Positions 41,675 through 52,389 of a stretch of 64,000 nucleotides of DNA are shown here, piece after piece. Within the stretch, counting starts at the first letter, position 1. Every line of letters starts with the position of its first letter. Source of the stretch: JACVRW01 sp963846505 (lineage in GTDB: Bacteria; Actinomycetota; Thermoleophilia; Solirubrobacterales; Thermoleophilaceae); assembly GCA_963846505.1 (NCBI GenBank), contig CAWJWD010000004.1, positions 992,001 to 1,056,000 of the forward strand, written 5' to 3'. The notes under the pieces were generated by a model. That model was not told where the DNA came from, ran no database searches, and was given only the letters and a program-made list of their open reading frames with translations. The translations under genes were made by a program, and so were the position numbers.

Positions 41675-42502
41675 TCAGTGGATCGCGCCGGCAGCCGTCA
41701 ACGCCAGCACCAGCACGCCGAGCGCGACGCGGTAGACGACGAACACGATCGTCGAATGCCGCTCGAGGTAGCGCAGCAGGAACGCGATCGCCGCGTAGCC
41801 GCTGAGGAACGCGAACAGCGTCGCCACCGCCAGCGCACCGAGTGAGGTGTCCGTGTGCTCGTCGCCGGTCAGGATGCCGGCGAACTCGAACAGCCCGCTC
41901 AGCACCACGGCGGGGATCGAGAGCAAGAACGAGAAGCGCGCCGCGGCGGTGCGGTCGAGCCCCATGAACAGCCCGGCGGTGATGGTCGAGCCCGAGCGCG
42001 AGACGCCGGGGATCAGCGCCAGCGACTGGGCGAAGCCGATGGCGATGCCGTCCTTGGTGCGGATATGCTCGAGGTCGCGCTCGCGCGTGCCGACCTTCTC
42101 GGCCGCCAGCAGCACCAGGCCGAGCACGATCAGCGCGCTGCCGATCAGGTAGAGGTCGCGCGCGCCGGTCTCGATCTGGTCCTTGAAGATCAGGCCGAAG
42201 ATCCCGATCGGAATCGTGCCGATCAGGATGTACCAGCCCAGGCGCGCGTCGAGGTCCGCGCGCATGAACGTCCGCTCGCGCACTGAGCGCAGCCACGCGA
42301 TCACGATCCGCACGATGTCCCTCCAGAAGTAGAGGACGACCGCGAGCATCGTGCCGAGCTGGATCACGGCCGTGAACGCCGTGCCCGGATCCTCCCAGCC
42401 GACCAGGGCGGGGACGATGCGCAGGTGGCCGGTGCTCGAGATCGGCAGGAACTCGGTCAACCCCTGCGTGATCCCGAGGACGATTGCCTCGACGAGCGAC
42501 AC
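41675..42502 (-). CDS. uppP: Undecaprenyl-diphosphatase UppP (BacA)
   Basis: Intact, 275 residues, polytopic. Removes one phosphate from undecaprenyl diphosphate to recycle the lipid carrier for wall synthesis. GTG 42502; LVEAIVLGITQGLTEFLPIS plus STGHLRI is the first conserved (E/Q)-rich motif, and FAQSLALIPGVSRSGSTITA the second (PGxSRSG), with GFIFKD-like loops between. Length and motifs fit the family fully. Next to wall-hydrolase and Tad-like genes. Confidence 0.95.
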   Translation of the reverse strand: MSLVEAIVLGITQGLTEFLPISSTGHLRIVPALVGWEDPGTAFTAVIQLGTMLAVVLYFWRDIVRIVIAWLRSVRERTFMRADLDARLGWYILIGTIPIGIFGLIFKDQIETGARDLYLIGSALIVLGLVLLAAEKVGTRERDLEHIRTKDGIAIGFAQSLALIPGVSRSGSTITAGLFMGLDRTAAARFSFLLSIPAVVLSGLFEFAGILTGDEHTDTSLGALAVATLFAFLSGYAAIAFLLRYLERHSTIVFVVYRVALGVLVLALTAAGAIH

Positions 42503-42532
42503 GGCGGCGGAGACTAGACGGCGCGGCGGGCG

Positions 42533-43840
42533 CTAGCCCGCGCGGACGCGGCGAGGCCGAGCGCCGTCGTTGGCGACGGCCTGGGCCTCGGACACCCCGA
42601 TGAACGGCGCCAGCGCCAGGAAGCTCACGAACGAGAGCAACTCGGGCAGCCGTTCGGCGCCGCGACGCTGAATCTGGTCGTACATGAGCGCGAAGACCGC
42701 CCCGGCGATCGCCTCGCCGTAGATCGGCTTCGCGTCGGGAGCTTGTTCGAAGCCGGGCTCGAGGAAGCCCTCGAACAGCTTCATCCCGCCGTCGAGGCGG
42801 TCGAGCGCCTCCGGCCCGGCCGCCAAGGTCGCGACGACGCCGAGATGCGCCCAGCCGGTCTCGACCGAGAGGTAGCCGAGGTGCGCCCGCAGCCCGTCAT
42901 GGACCGCGTGCGGCCAGTCGGGCGCCCGATGGTAGGTCGGCGCGACGGCCGCGTAGGTCTGCGCCGCACCCGAGTCGAAGGCCGCCAAGAAGGCCTCCTG
43001 CTTGTTGTCGAAGTTCGCGTAGAAGGTGCTCAGGGAGGTTGAGGCCTCGGAGACCACCTCGGCGACGGTCACCTTCGCGTAGCCCTTCTCGGCGACCGTC
43101 GTCGCCAGCGCGGAGAACAGGCGCTCCGCCTGGTCGTTGGGCACGTAGCGGGAGCGCCCGTCGGGCAGCGTGCGCATCCGGCGCGGTCGCAGCGGCTGAG
43201 GCGGCGTGCGGTAGGACAGCGCCCACTGCCACAGGTCCGGCACGAGCGCTGGCAACTCGGCCTCCTCGCCGCGGCGCAGGCGCGCGTGGATCACGCGCCG
43301 CAGCCCGCCCAGGATGCCTCGGATGACCGCTGGTGGCAGGTCCGCGCGCTCGGGGGACTCGGAGCTGATCTGACGCACCGTGCGGACGTAGCGCGCCAGT
43401 CGCTCCTCCTGCAACGCGGCCGCCGCGGGCCCGACCACGTACAGCTCGACGAAGCACATCCGGGCCGCCGCCGGCTGATCGACGACCAGGTCGATGAAGC
43501 GCTCGAACGAGCGGCGCAGACGCTCGTCCCACCTGTCCGACCCCTCCCAGACCTCCCGGACCTGGGCCGTCATCAGCGCGTCGACCGCGTCGAAGGTGGC
43601 GAGGTAGCACTCCTCCTTGTTGGCGAAGTGCTCGTAGAAGTCGCTGCGCGAGACGCCGGAGAGCTCGACCAGGTCCGCCACCGTGGTCGCCTCGTAGCCC
43701 TTGCGGTCGACCGCCGCCACCATCGCGCCGTACAGCCGCTCGCGCTGGTTCGCCCGCACGATGTCCCGCGGCGTGCCGGGACCGGGGGGCAGCATGCGAT
43801 TGCGGAGACTCTCTGCTCTTCCCCACGGCGTACGCGTCAT
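42533..43840 (-). CDS. Tandem double TetR-family transcriptional regulator
   Basis: Intact, 435 residues with two complete TetR units in one chain. From ATG 43840: unit 1 QRERLYGAMVAAVDRKGYEA, TTVADLVELSGVSRSDFYEH, FANKEECYLATFDAVDALMT; unit 2 (after about 200 residues) AERLFSALATTVAEKGYAKV, TVAEVVSEASTSLSTFYANF, DNKQEAFLAAFDSGAAQTY. Each has its own ligand-binding helices. Such fused repeats can act as a built-in dimer. It is divergent from a single TetR gene (44073), with an inverted repeat between them that may be a shared operator. Confidence 0.88.
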   Translation of the reverse strand: MTRTPWGRAESLRNRMLPPGPGTPRDIVRANQRERLYGAMVAAVDRKGYEATTVADLVELSGVSRSDFYEHFANKEECYLATFDAVDALMTAQVREVWEGSDRWDERLRRSFERFIDLVVDQPAAARMCFVELYVVGPAAAALQEERLARYVRTVRQISSESPERADLPPAVIRGILGGLRRVIHARLRRGEEAELPALVPDLWQWALSYRTPPQPLRPRRMRTLPDGRSRYVPNDQAERLFSALATTVAEKGYAKVTVAEVVSEASTSLSTFYANFDNKQEAFLAAFDSGAAQTYAAVAPTYHRAPDWPHAVHDGLRAHLGYLSVETGWAHLGVVATLAAGPEALDRLDGGMKLFEGFLEPGFEQAPDAKPIYGEAIAGAVFALMYDQIQRRGAERLPELLSFVSFLALAPFIGVSEAQAVANDGARPRRVRAG

Positions 43841-43954
43841 GCGGGCCGCCAGCTTACGAGGTATTTGCGCCCCACGAGACGCTTCCTGAACATTTTGTGG
43901 CCGCTTGGTGGCTGTAGTGAACATCGTTGTCCCCGACTCTTCTCGCAAGAAACC

Positions 43955-43973
43955 CTTACTGCCTAGCAGTGAG
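43955..43973. promoter_or_regulatory. Inverted repeat, candidate TetR operator between divergent regulators
   Basis: CTTACTGC-CTA-GCAGTGAG is a near-perfect 8+3+8 inverted repeat (7 of 8 pairs) about in the middle of the 232-base gap 43841-44072, which is AT-richer than its surroundings. Size and symmetry fit a TetR-type operator serving both divergent genes. Outer CGACTC (43935) and GAGTCG (43981) also mirror each other around it. Confidence 0.45.
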
Positions 43974-44072
43974 AGGTCCGAGTCGAAGGTTCGGAACTGA
44001 ACAGGTATGTGAGCCTTCCTATCCGTACGCTTTCGTCCTTATGTCCGTCGATGTTTCCGGAACCCCGCGCTC

Positions 44073-44705
44073 GTGAGCGAAGGGACCCGTCCGGTCCGAT
44101 CCGGAAGCTTCGTCGCCAGCACCGAGCGCGAGCGGCTGATGGTCGCGCTGGCGGAGCTGAGCATCGAACGCGGCTACGCCGAGACGACGGTCGCCCAGGT
44201 CGCCGAGCACGCCGAGCTCGACGAGGCCACGTTCCTCGCCCACTTCGCCAGCAAGGAGGAGTGCCTGCTCGCCGCCTACGACGCCGCGGTCGACCAAGCC
44301 TTCAGCGCCGCCGTGCGCGCCTACGGCAACACCCCCGGCAGCTGGGCGCAGGCGACCCACGCCGCCCTGCGCCGACTGCTCGACCTCCTCGCCGACACGC
44401 CGGCGCTGACGAACCTCTGCGTCGTCGAGGCGTACCACAGCGGCGATCGCGTCTTCGCCCGGCGACAGCGCGCACTGTCGCTGTTCTCGACGTTCCTCGA
44501 GCCCGGCTACTCGGAGGCCCGGGAGGGCGCGCGCCCGACGCGCCTGATGTCCGAGCTGATCGCAGGCGGCGTGTTCGACATCATCCACGAGCACACGCTC
44601 GAGCAACGCCTCGACCAGCTCCCGCAGGCGCTGCCGGCCGTGACGGTGCTGACCCTCTCCCCCTTCGTCGGCAACGACGAGGCCGCACGTCTGGCCGAGC
44701 TCTGA
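44073..44705 (+). CDS. TetR-family transcriptional regulator
   Basis: Intact, 210 residues. GTG 44073. The HTH reads RERLMVALAELSIERGYAET, TVAQVAEHAELDEATFLAHF, ASKEECLLAAYDAAVDQAF, very like the second half of the tandem regulator opposite. The C-terminal helical domain binds an unknown effector. The shared intergenic palindrome suggests cross- or self-regulation. It ends 51 bases before the convergent ppa stop. Confidence 0.9.
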   Translation: MSEGTRPVRSGSFVASTERERLMVALAELSIERGYAETTVAQVAEHAELDEATFLAHFASKEECLLAAYDAAVDQAFSAAVRAYGNTPGSWAQATHAALRRLLDLLADTPALTNLCVVEAYHSGDRVFARRQRALSLFSTFLEPGYSEAREGARPTRLMSELIAGGVFDIIHEHTLEQRLDQLPQALPAVTVLTLSPFVGNDEAARLAEL

Positions 44706-44756
44706 GCGGGAGCCCTCGCACACGAGGCGCACCTGCGCGCCCGGCCGCGGCGGCGC

Positions 44757-45245
44757 TCAGCGCTCGCGGTAGCGCCGCCGGGACGCCTCGATCTCCGCGA
44801 TCGCGTCCTCGCGCGAGAACCAGCCGTCGACCTCGACCCGCTTGTTCTCGAGGTTCTTGTAGATCGAGAAGAAGTGCGCGATCTCGTTCTGCAGCTGCGT
44901 CGGGATGTCGTCGAGCGAGGCGAGCGTGTTCCAGCCGGGATCGTGCAGCGGCACGGCCAGGACCTTGTCGTCGAGCCCCTGGTCGTCCTCCATCCGGAAC
45001 AGCGCGATCGGCTTGACCTCGATGCCGCAGCCGGGAAACGTCGGTTCCGAGACGCAGACCATCACGTCGAGCGGATCGCCGTCCTGCGACAGGGTCTCGG
45101 GGATGAAGCCGTAGTCGGTCGGATAGACCACCGAGGAGAACAGGAAGCGGTCCAGGACCAGCGCCTCGCGCTCGTGGTCCCACTCGTACTTGTTGCGGCT
45201 CCCCTTGGGGATCTCCACGATGCAGAAGAACGAGTCGCCGTCCAC
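44757..45245 (-). CDS. ppa: Inorganic pyrophosphatase, family I
   Basis: Intact, 162 residues; cytoplasmic, hydrolyses pyrophosphate to pull biosynthetic reactions. GTG 45245. IVEIPKGSRNKYEWDHEREA, VVYPTDYGFIPETLSQDGDP and LDVMVCVSEPTFPGC contain the metal Asp residues of the signature (D-G-D-P-L-D), with DDKVLAVPLHDPGWN after it. Divergent from the small membrane protein gene (30 bases between starts). Confidence 0.95.
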   Translation of the reverse strand: MDGDSFFCIVEIPKGSRNKYEWDHEREALVLDRFLFSSVVYPTDYGFIPETLSQDGDPLDVMVCVSEPTFPGCGIEVKPIALFRMEDDQGLDDKVLAVPLHDPGWNTLASLDDIPTQLQNEIAHFFSIYKNLENKRVEVDGWFSREDAIAEIEASRRRYRER

Positions 45246-45275
45246 GCCGCGCCAGAGGGTATCGTTCCCTCCTCG

Positions 45276-45521
45276 ATGCGCCTCTTCGCCGCCGCCACCG
45301 CTCTGCTCGTCTCGCTCGTGCTCGCCGCCCCGGCCATGGCCTCCGACAACGGCGAGGGTCTGCTCGGCGAGACCAACGACCGCGTGGTCACCTTCATCTG
45401 CCTCGGCATCGTCGTCTTCATCGCCCTGTTCGTGACGCTCGCCTCGGCGCTCCAGGGCCGGCTCGAGAAGCGCAAGTACGAGCGCCAGGCGGCCGAGCTG
45501 CGCCGCAGCGTCGGCTGGTAG
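45276..45521 (+). CDS. Small membrane protein with signal-like N-terminus, unknown
   Basis: 81 residues from ATG 45276. RLFAAATALLVSLVLAAPAM and ASD look like a cleaved signal peptide. A short outer loop NGEGLLGETNDRVV precedes a membrane helix TFICLGIVVFIALFVTLASA and a charged cytoplasmic tail RLEKRKYERQAAELRRSVGW. No family recognised. It lies 25 bases before the crotonase gene, same strand. Confidence 0.7.
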   Translation: MRLFAAATALLVSLVLAAPAMASDNGEGLLGETNDRVVTFICLGIVVFIALFVTLASALQGRLEKRKYERQAAELRRSVGW

Positions 45522-45546
45522 CCGGCGCCTGGGAGACTGCCGGGCC

Positions 45547-46311
45547 GTGGAGCCCGTGACCTACGAGCGCCGTGGCGCTGCCGCGGTCGTGACGATCGAC
45601 CGCCAGGAGCGCCGCAACGCCGTCGACGGCCACACCGCCGAGCAGCTCGCTGCCGCCTACGACCGCTTCGAGGCCGACGACGACGCGCGCGTGCTCGTCC
45701 TCACCGGGGCGGGCGAGCTCGCCTTCTGCGCCGGCGCGGACCTGAAGGCGATCGAGACCTTCGAGTCTCGGCTCGAGGACCCGCGAGGGCCGCTCGGCTT
45801 CTCGCGCGTGGTGCCGTCGAAGCCCGCGATCGCCGCGATCGGCGGCTGGTGCCTCGCGGGCGGCCTCGAGCTCGCGCTCTGGTGCGACCTGCGCATCGCC
45901 GCCGAAGGCTCGCGCCTGGGGTTCACCGAGCGTCGCTTCGGCGTGCCCCTGATCGACGGGGGCACGCAGCGCCTGCCGCGCCTCGTGGGCCTCGGCCGTG
46001 CGCTCGACCTGATCCTCACGGGTCGCATCGTCGAGGCCGAGGAGGCGCTGGCGATGGGCCTGCTGACCGAGATCGTGCCGGCCGGGCAGCAGCTCGAGCG
46101 CGCGCTCGAGCTGGCCGAGGCGCTGGCCCGCTTTCCCCAGGACACGATGCTCGCCGACCGCGCCGCCGCCATCGAGGGCATCGGCCTGCCGTTCGCCGAG
46201 GGACTCGCGCTCGAGGCCCGCAACGGTCGCCCAACGCTCGAGACCGCCTGGCGCGGCGCGGCCCGCTTCGCCGGCGGCGAGGGCCGCGGCGGCGCCGGTG
46301 CAGGCGCCTGA
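45547..46311 (+). CDS. Enoyl-CoA hydratase/isomerase (crotonase) family protein
   Basis: Intact, 254 residues from GTG 45547. VVTIDRQERRNAVDGHTAEQ, LVLTGAGELAFCAGADLKAI (first oxyanion loop), AIGGWCLAGGLELALWCDLR (second) and RFGVPLIDGGTQRLPRLVGL with the position of the second acid occupied by Asp. It ends with GRPTLETAWRGAARFAGGEG. Substrate unknown. The ABC exporter follows 15 bases on. Confidence 0.92.
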   Translation: MEPVTYERRGAAAVVTIDRQERRNAVDGHTAEQLAAAYDRFEADDDARVLVLTGAGELAFCAGADLKAIETFESRLEDPRGPLGFSRVVPSKPAIAAIGGWCLAGGLELALWCDLRIAAEGSRLGFTERRFGVPLIDGGTQRLPRLVGLGRALDLILTGRIVEAEEALAMGLLTEIVPAGQQLERALELAEALARFPQDTMLADRAAAIEGIGLPFAEGLALEARNGRPTLETAWRGAARFAGGEGRGGAGAGA

Positions 46312-46326
46312 CAGACTGCGATTGCC

Positions 46327-47183
<857 letters not shown>

Positions 47184-47187
<4 letters not shown>

Positions 47188-47915
47188 GCTCGCTCGCGCT
47201 CGCGTGGGCGCAGTTCCGCTTCGAACGGCGGATGTTCTGGCGCAACCCGAGCGCCGCCTTCTTCAACTTCGTGCTGCCGCTGCTGCTGCTGGTCCTGATC
47301 GGCACGGTCTTCGCGACCAAGCCGAAGGAGCTCGACATCCTGATCCCCGGGATCGCGGGCATGAGCGTCGTCGCGACCACCTTCACCGCGCTCGCGTTCC
47401 AGCTCACCTACCTGCGTCAAGAAGGCATCCTCAAGCGCATCCGCGGCGTGCCGATCCCGACGGTCTCCTACCTCGCAGGACTGTTCGGGTCCGCGGTGAC
47501 GAATGCCTTCCTCCAGGTCGCGATCGTGATCGTGCTCGGCAAGGTGCTGTTCGGCGCCGACTGGCCGAGCGACTGGCCGCTGCTGGTCGGCTTCACGGCA
47601 CTGGGGGTGGCCTGCTTCGCCTCGCTCGGCGTCGCCTTCGCGCACCTGATCCCGAACGCCGACTCGGCTCCGGCGTACACGAACGCGGTCTTCCTGCCGC
47701 TGATCTTCATCTCGGGGGTCTTCTACTCCGCCGACGACTTCCCGCCGATCCTGCGCGGGATCGCGGAGGCGCTGCCGCTGACGCACGTGATCGACGGACT
47801 GTCGGCGGCGATCACCGGCGACGGCGGGGGCGACCTCGGCGTCGCGGCGCTGGTCGTGGCCGGCTGGACGCTGGCAGGCGTCGTGATCGCCGTGCGCTTC
47901 TTTCGCTGGGAGTAG
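47184..47915 (+). CDS. ABC-2 type transporter, permease
   Basis: Intact, 243 residues, six membrane helices. ATG 47184. An N-terminal amphipathic start LAWAQFRFERRMFWRNPSAA is followed by FFNFVLPLLLLVLIGTVFA; GILKRIRGVPIPTVSYLAGL is the conserved intracellular helix; FLPLIFISGVFYSADDFPPI and LRGIAEALPLTHVIDGLSAA are the typical ABC-2 end motif. Works with the ATPase upstream. Confidence 0.93.
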
Positions 47916-47946
47916 CGCTTCCACCCGAGCAGCGCTCGGCCCGCCG

Positions 47947-48651
47947 CTAGAGGCGCAGCAGGTGGCCGTGGCGGCGCAGCCAGCCCTCGTGCTCGCGCCA
48001 GTCGGGCACCCGCTCGGCGAGCAGGCGCCAGAAGCGCGCCGAGTGGTCCATGACCTCGAGATGGGCCACCTCGTGCTCGACGACGTAGTCGACGATCGCC
48101 GGTGGCGCCAGCAGCAGGCGCCAGTTGAAGCTCATCGTGCCGGTCGTCGAGCAGCTTGCCCAGCGCGTGCGCTGGCCGCGGATCGCCAGACGGGCGTAGC
48201 GGCTGCCGGCGCGAGCGGTCGCCGCGTCGAGCCGCGGCGCGATCTCGTCGCGCGCCTGGCGGCGATACCAGCGCTCCAGCGCCTCGCGCAGCGGGGCCTC
48301 CCCCGGCTCGCTCACCGCGACGTGCAGGACGTCTCCGCGCCGGGCGACGTGCGCGCGGCTGCGGCCGGGCTCGACGCGCAGGCGCAGCTCGAGGCGCTCG
48401 CCGAGGTACGGGACCTGGCCCCCGTCGGTCAGGGCTGCCGACGGATGCTCGGCCTCGGACTCCTGCAGCCGCCGCAGCGTGCGCTCGATCCACGGCTGCT
48501 TCTCGCGCACGAACGGCTCGACCTCACGCAGCGGGAAGCGCGACGGGACGACGACCTCGACGCCCTCGGCGCCGACGAGGATCCGCGCTCGGCGTGCTCG
48601 CGAGGAACGACGGATCCGGTAGGGAACGGCCACGGCGAGGAGGCTACGCAC
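47947..48651 (-). CDS. YgjP-like (DUF45/SprT-type) metallopeptidase domain protein
   Basis: Intact, 234 residues. The start is uncertain: GTG 48651, or a later GTG near VPYRIRRS. RTRWASCSTTGTMSFNWRLL is the family WGSCS-like stretch; DYVVEHEVAHLEVMDHSARF has the HExxH zinc motif with a downstream His, then WRLLAERVPDWREHEGWLRR. About the usual family length. Probably a cytoplasmic zinc protease; in many genomes it is linked to restriction or DNA-repair genes, but not here. Confidence 0.9.
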   Translation of the reverse strand: MRSLLAVAVPYRIRRSSRARRARILVGAEGVEVVVPSRFPLREVEPFVREKQPWIERTLRRLQESEAEHPSAALTDGGQVPYLGERLELRLRVEPGRSRAHVARRGDVLHVAVSEPGEAPLREALERWYRRQARDEIAPRLDAATARAGSRYARLAIRGQRTRWASCSTTGTMSFNWRLLLAPPAIVDYVVEHEVAHLEVMDHSARFWRLLAERVPDWREHEGWLRRHGHLLRL

Positions 48652-48669
48652 CGCCGACGACGGCGCCGC

Positions 48670-49410
48670 TCAGAAGATCGTCGGCACGCTGCCGCCGTCG
48701 ACCGACCAGGCCGCGCCGGCGACGTTCGAGGCGCGCTCCGAGCAGAGGAAGGAGATCGCCGCGGCGATCTCCTCGGGCGTGCTCATGCGCCCCGTCGGCT
48801 GGCCGGAGGCCGTGGCCTCGAGGATCTGCTCGCGGGTCGAGCCGCCCTTCTGCGCGAGCTGGTCGGCCAGGCCGCCGGTCCCCTCCCACGCCGGCCCGGT
48901 GACGGGTCCGGGCGCGATCGCGTTGACGAGCACGCCCTCGGCCGCCCAGGTGTCCGCGAACACGCGCGAGAGCGAGAGCTGGGCCGCCTTGGTGACCGAG
49001 TACGGCGCGTCGAGCCGCGACGAGGGCCGCTTGCCCGACGACGAGCAGACGTTGACGATGCGTCCGCCCCCATCCTGGGCCATACGCGGCGCCAGCGCGC
49101 GCATCAGCCGCATCGGCGCCATCACGTGCAGCTCCCACTGCCCGTTCCAGTCGGCGTCGGTGAGCTCGTCGATCGAGCGCGTGCGCGCGCCGCCGGCTCC
49201 GTTGACGAGCGCCCAGGGCGCGCCGTCGAGTGCCTCGAGCACGCGCTGCGGAGCGTCCGGTGCGGTCACGTCGAGCTCGAGGTCGGCGTCATGGCGGGCG
49301 ACGGTCAGCACGCGGGCGCCCTCCTGCGCGAGCATGGCGGCCGTAGCCGCGCCGATGCCGCTGGTGCCGCCGGTGACGATGCAGATCTTGCCGCTCAGCC
49401 CGAGGTCCAT
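48670..49410 (-). CDS. Short-chain dehydrogenase/reductase (SDR)
   Basis: Intact, 246 residues. ATG 49410. GKICIVTGGTSGIGAATAAM holds the dinucleotide TGxxxGIG motif, APWALVNGAGGARTRSIDEL the NxAG motif, IVNVCSSSGKR the catalytic Ser, DAPYSVTKAAQLSLSRVFAD the YxxxK pair, and VNAIAPGPVTGPAWE the PG loop. It ends GAAWSVDGGSVPTIF. NAD(P)-dependent oxidoreductase, substrate unknown. Divergent from yjbQ-like gene (20 bases). Confidence 0.94.
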   Translation of the reverse strand: MDLGLSGKICIVTGGTSGIGAATAAMLAQEGARVLTVARHDADLELDVTAPDAPQRVLEALDGAPWALVNGAGGARTRSIDELTDADWNGQWELHVMAPMRLMRALAPRMAQDGGGRIVNVCSSSGKRPSSRLDAPYSVTKAAQLSLSRVFADTWAAEGVLVNAIAPGPVTGPAWEGTGGLADQLAQKGGSTREQILEATASGQPTGRMSTPEEIAAAISFLCSERASNVAGAAWSVDGGSVPTIF

Positions 49411-49430
49411 CCGAGAGGAGATAGCAGCCG

Positions 49431-49872
<442 letters not shown>

Positions 49873-49892
<20 letters not shown>

Positions 49893-50845
49893 GCGCGGTC
49901 GTTCCGCGCTCGTACACCTCGGGGTTGACGCAGAAGGGCATCCGCTCGCCGGCGAGCGCGGCGAGCAGGTTGTCCACCGCCCGGTCGCTCATCGCCGCCC
50001 GCGACTCCACGCTGCCGGAGCCGAGGTGCGGCAGCACGAGCAGGTTGGGCGCGTCGAGCAGCGGGTGGTCGGCCGGCAGCGGCTCGGGATCGGTGACGTC
50101 GAGCGCCGCGCCGGCGATCTGGCCCGCGTGCAGGGCCTGGCGCAGCGCCTCGGTGTCGACGATCGGGCCGCGGGCGGTGTTGACGAGGTAGGCGGTCGGC
50201 TTCATGCGCTCGAAGGCCGCGGCGTCGATCAGGCCACGCGTGGCCGGCGTCAGCGGACAGTGGACGCTGACGAAGTCCGACCGCTCCAGCAGCTCGTCGA
50301 GCGAGACGCCGCCCGAGCGCGAGGTGTGCAGGAGCTCGCAGCCGAAGCCGGCGACCCGCTCGCCGACGGCGCGGCCGATGCGCCCGTAGCCGACGATCCC
50401 GACGGTCGACCCGTGCAGGTCGCGGCCGAGCAGCAGGTTCGGATCCCAAGGCCCCCACTTGCCGGCTCTGACCCAGGCGTCGCCCTCGAGCAGCCGACGA
50501 GCGATGCCGAGCATCAGCGCCAGCGCGAGGTCGGCGGTCGCGCCGGTGAGCACGTCGGGCGTGTTGCCGATCGGGATGCCACGCTTGGTCGCGGCCTCGA
50601 CGTCGACGTTGTCGTAGCCGACGGCGTAGTTGGCGACCGCGCGCAGGCGCGGCGCGGCGTCGAAGAGCTCGTCGTCGACGCGCTCGGTGAGCATCGAGAG
50701 CAGCGCGTCGGCCTCGGCCACGCCGGCGTAGAGCTCCTCGCGCGTCGGCGGCCGGTCCTCGCCGAAGACCTCGACGTCGTGGGCTCGAGCCAGACGCTCG
50801 ACGGCGTCCCCGGGAATCGACGTGGCTGACGAAGACGCGGCTCAT
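49873..50845 (-). CDS. D-2-hydroxyacid dehydrogenase (glyoxylate/hydroxypyruvate reductase-like), one frameshift
   Basis: ATG 50845 starts MSRVFVSH; an indel near 50822 shifts the frame to IPGDAVERLARAHDVEVFGE. Then ALLSMLTERVDDELFDAAPR, NYAVGYDNVDVEAATKRGIP, VLTGATADLALALMLGIARR, the NAD motif STVGIVGYGRIGRAVGERVA, YLVNTARGPIVDTEALRQAL (Arg), ALDVTDPEPLPADHPLLDAP (Glu) and LLVLPHLGSGSVESRAAM (His). About 323 residues. Reduces small 2-keto acids; substrate not certain. Confidence 0.9.
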
Positions 50846-50903
50846 CCGCGCGGCCTGCGCGCCCGCCCGGAAGCCTCCGCGCAGGAGGCCGCGGCGGGCG
50901 CGC

Positions 50904-52378
50904 TCACGCGGCCGCTCCGAGGTCCTCGACGACCGCGCGCGCGGCCAGGTAGCCCGGCGCGCCGGTCACGGCCCCGCCGGGGTGCGCGCCCGAGCCGCCC
51001 AGGTAGAGCCCCTCGATGCCGCCGAAGCGGCGCCGTCCGGGACGCTGCTCGAACAGCTGGCCGGGCAGCATCTCGCCGTGGAAGATGTGCCCGCCGGTGA
51101 TGCCGAAGCGGGCCTCCAGCTCGCGCGGGCCGAGCGCCAGACGGTCGACGATGCGGTCTGGCAGCTCCGGGCAGGTGAGCGCGAAGCGGGCGATGGCGGC
51201 GTCGGCGGCGGCGTCCGCGTCGACGTCGTCGGGAAAGCACTGGCAGAACAGCGACAGCACGTGCCGGCCCTCGGGCGCCAGCGTCGGATCGACCGAGGTC
51301 TGGCAGGCCGCCTCGATCCACGGGGCTGTCGCGGCGTGGCCGGCGCGCGCGTCCTGTGCCGCACGGTCGAGGTCCGCGAGCGAGTAGCCGATGTCGATCG
51401 TCCCGCGCCAGGGATCGGGCCCGGGCCAGACGGGGAAGTCCGGCAGGCCGTCGAGCAGCAGCATCGTCTTGACCACCGGGCCGCGCTGGCGCCAGCCGGC
51501 GGGCGGCTCGCTGCCGGCGAGCGCGGCCGTGCGCAGCGGATCGGCGTTCGAGACCACGGCGCGCGCCGGCAGCTCGGAGCCGTCCTCGAGCAGCAGGCCG
51601 GTGGCGTGGCCGTCGTCGGTCAGCACGCGCTCCGACCGGCGAGCCGAGCCGCACCTCGGCGCCCGCCGCCTCGGCCGCGGAGCGCAGCGCGGCCGTGACC
51701 GCGCCCATGCCGCCGCGCGCGTAGCCCCAGGCGCCCGGCGGACCGGCCGCCTCGCCGAGGTCGTGGTAGAAGCTGACGAAGGCGGTGCCCGGGGTCGCTC
51801 GGACCGGCGAGCGTGCCGATCAGCCCTTGCAGCGCGAACGGCACCCTCACCTGCTCGGACGGGATGCCGGCCAGCTCGTCGGCGATCGAGCCGTCGAGGA
51901 TCTCCGGTCCGATCGCCTCCAGCCAGCTGCTGGCGATCGGGCGGCTCTAGCATCAGCGGCCGTGCCCGCGCGGCGGCCTCGTCGCGGACGCGCGACCAGT
52001 CGAGGTAGGCGTCGGCGTCGGCCCGCGACCAGTCGTCGGCGAGCTGCGCGTGGGTGCGCTGTGGGTCCGACCAGGTCACGACCCGACGGCCGTCCGGAAA
52101 CGGCGCGAACAGGTACGGCTCGTGCACCTCGACGCTCAAGCCCGTGCGCGGCCAGGTCGAGGTCGCGCATGATCTCGGCGCGCAGCAGCGAGAGCGTGTA
52201 GGCACCCGGCGAGGCGCGCACGCCCGGCCACAGCTCCTCCGTCACGCAGGCGCCGCCGGCGACGTCGCGCCGCTCGTGCACGACCACCGAGAGACCGCGC
52301 GCGCGCGAGGTAGGCGGCGGCGACCAGGCCGTTGTGGCCGGCGCCGATGATTGCGACGTCGAGCGGCTGGGCACTCAC
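50904..52378 (-). CDS. Phytoene-desaturase-like FAD/NAD(P)-dependent oxidoreductase, frameshifted
   Basis: CrtI/NDP-type flavoprotein of about 490 residues. GTG 52378 (or GTG 52396) leads to LDVAIIGAGHNGLVAAAYLA, the dinucleotide motif; then HERRDVAGGACVTEELWPGV and ASPGAYTLSLLRAEIMRDLD, in another frame. The middle reads GGMGAVTAALRSAAEAAGAE, LPARAVVSNADPLRTAAL. The C-terminus has IEGLYLGGSGAHPGGAVTG. About four indels between 51600 and 52300, one of the few broken genes in this half. Substrate unknown; no carotenoid genes lie near. Its start is only 11 bases from the divergent lipid-kinase start. Confidence 0.86.
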
Positions 52379-52389
52379 CGGTGAGGAGA

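Noticed and set aside
44019..44732. Long open frames antisense to intact genes throughout, for example opposite the TetR gene
   Set aside because: At about 70% GC, antisense frames stay open by chance; they show Arg/Ala/His-rich composition and no family motifs.
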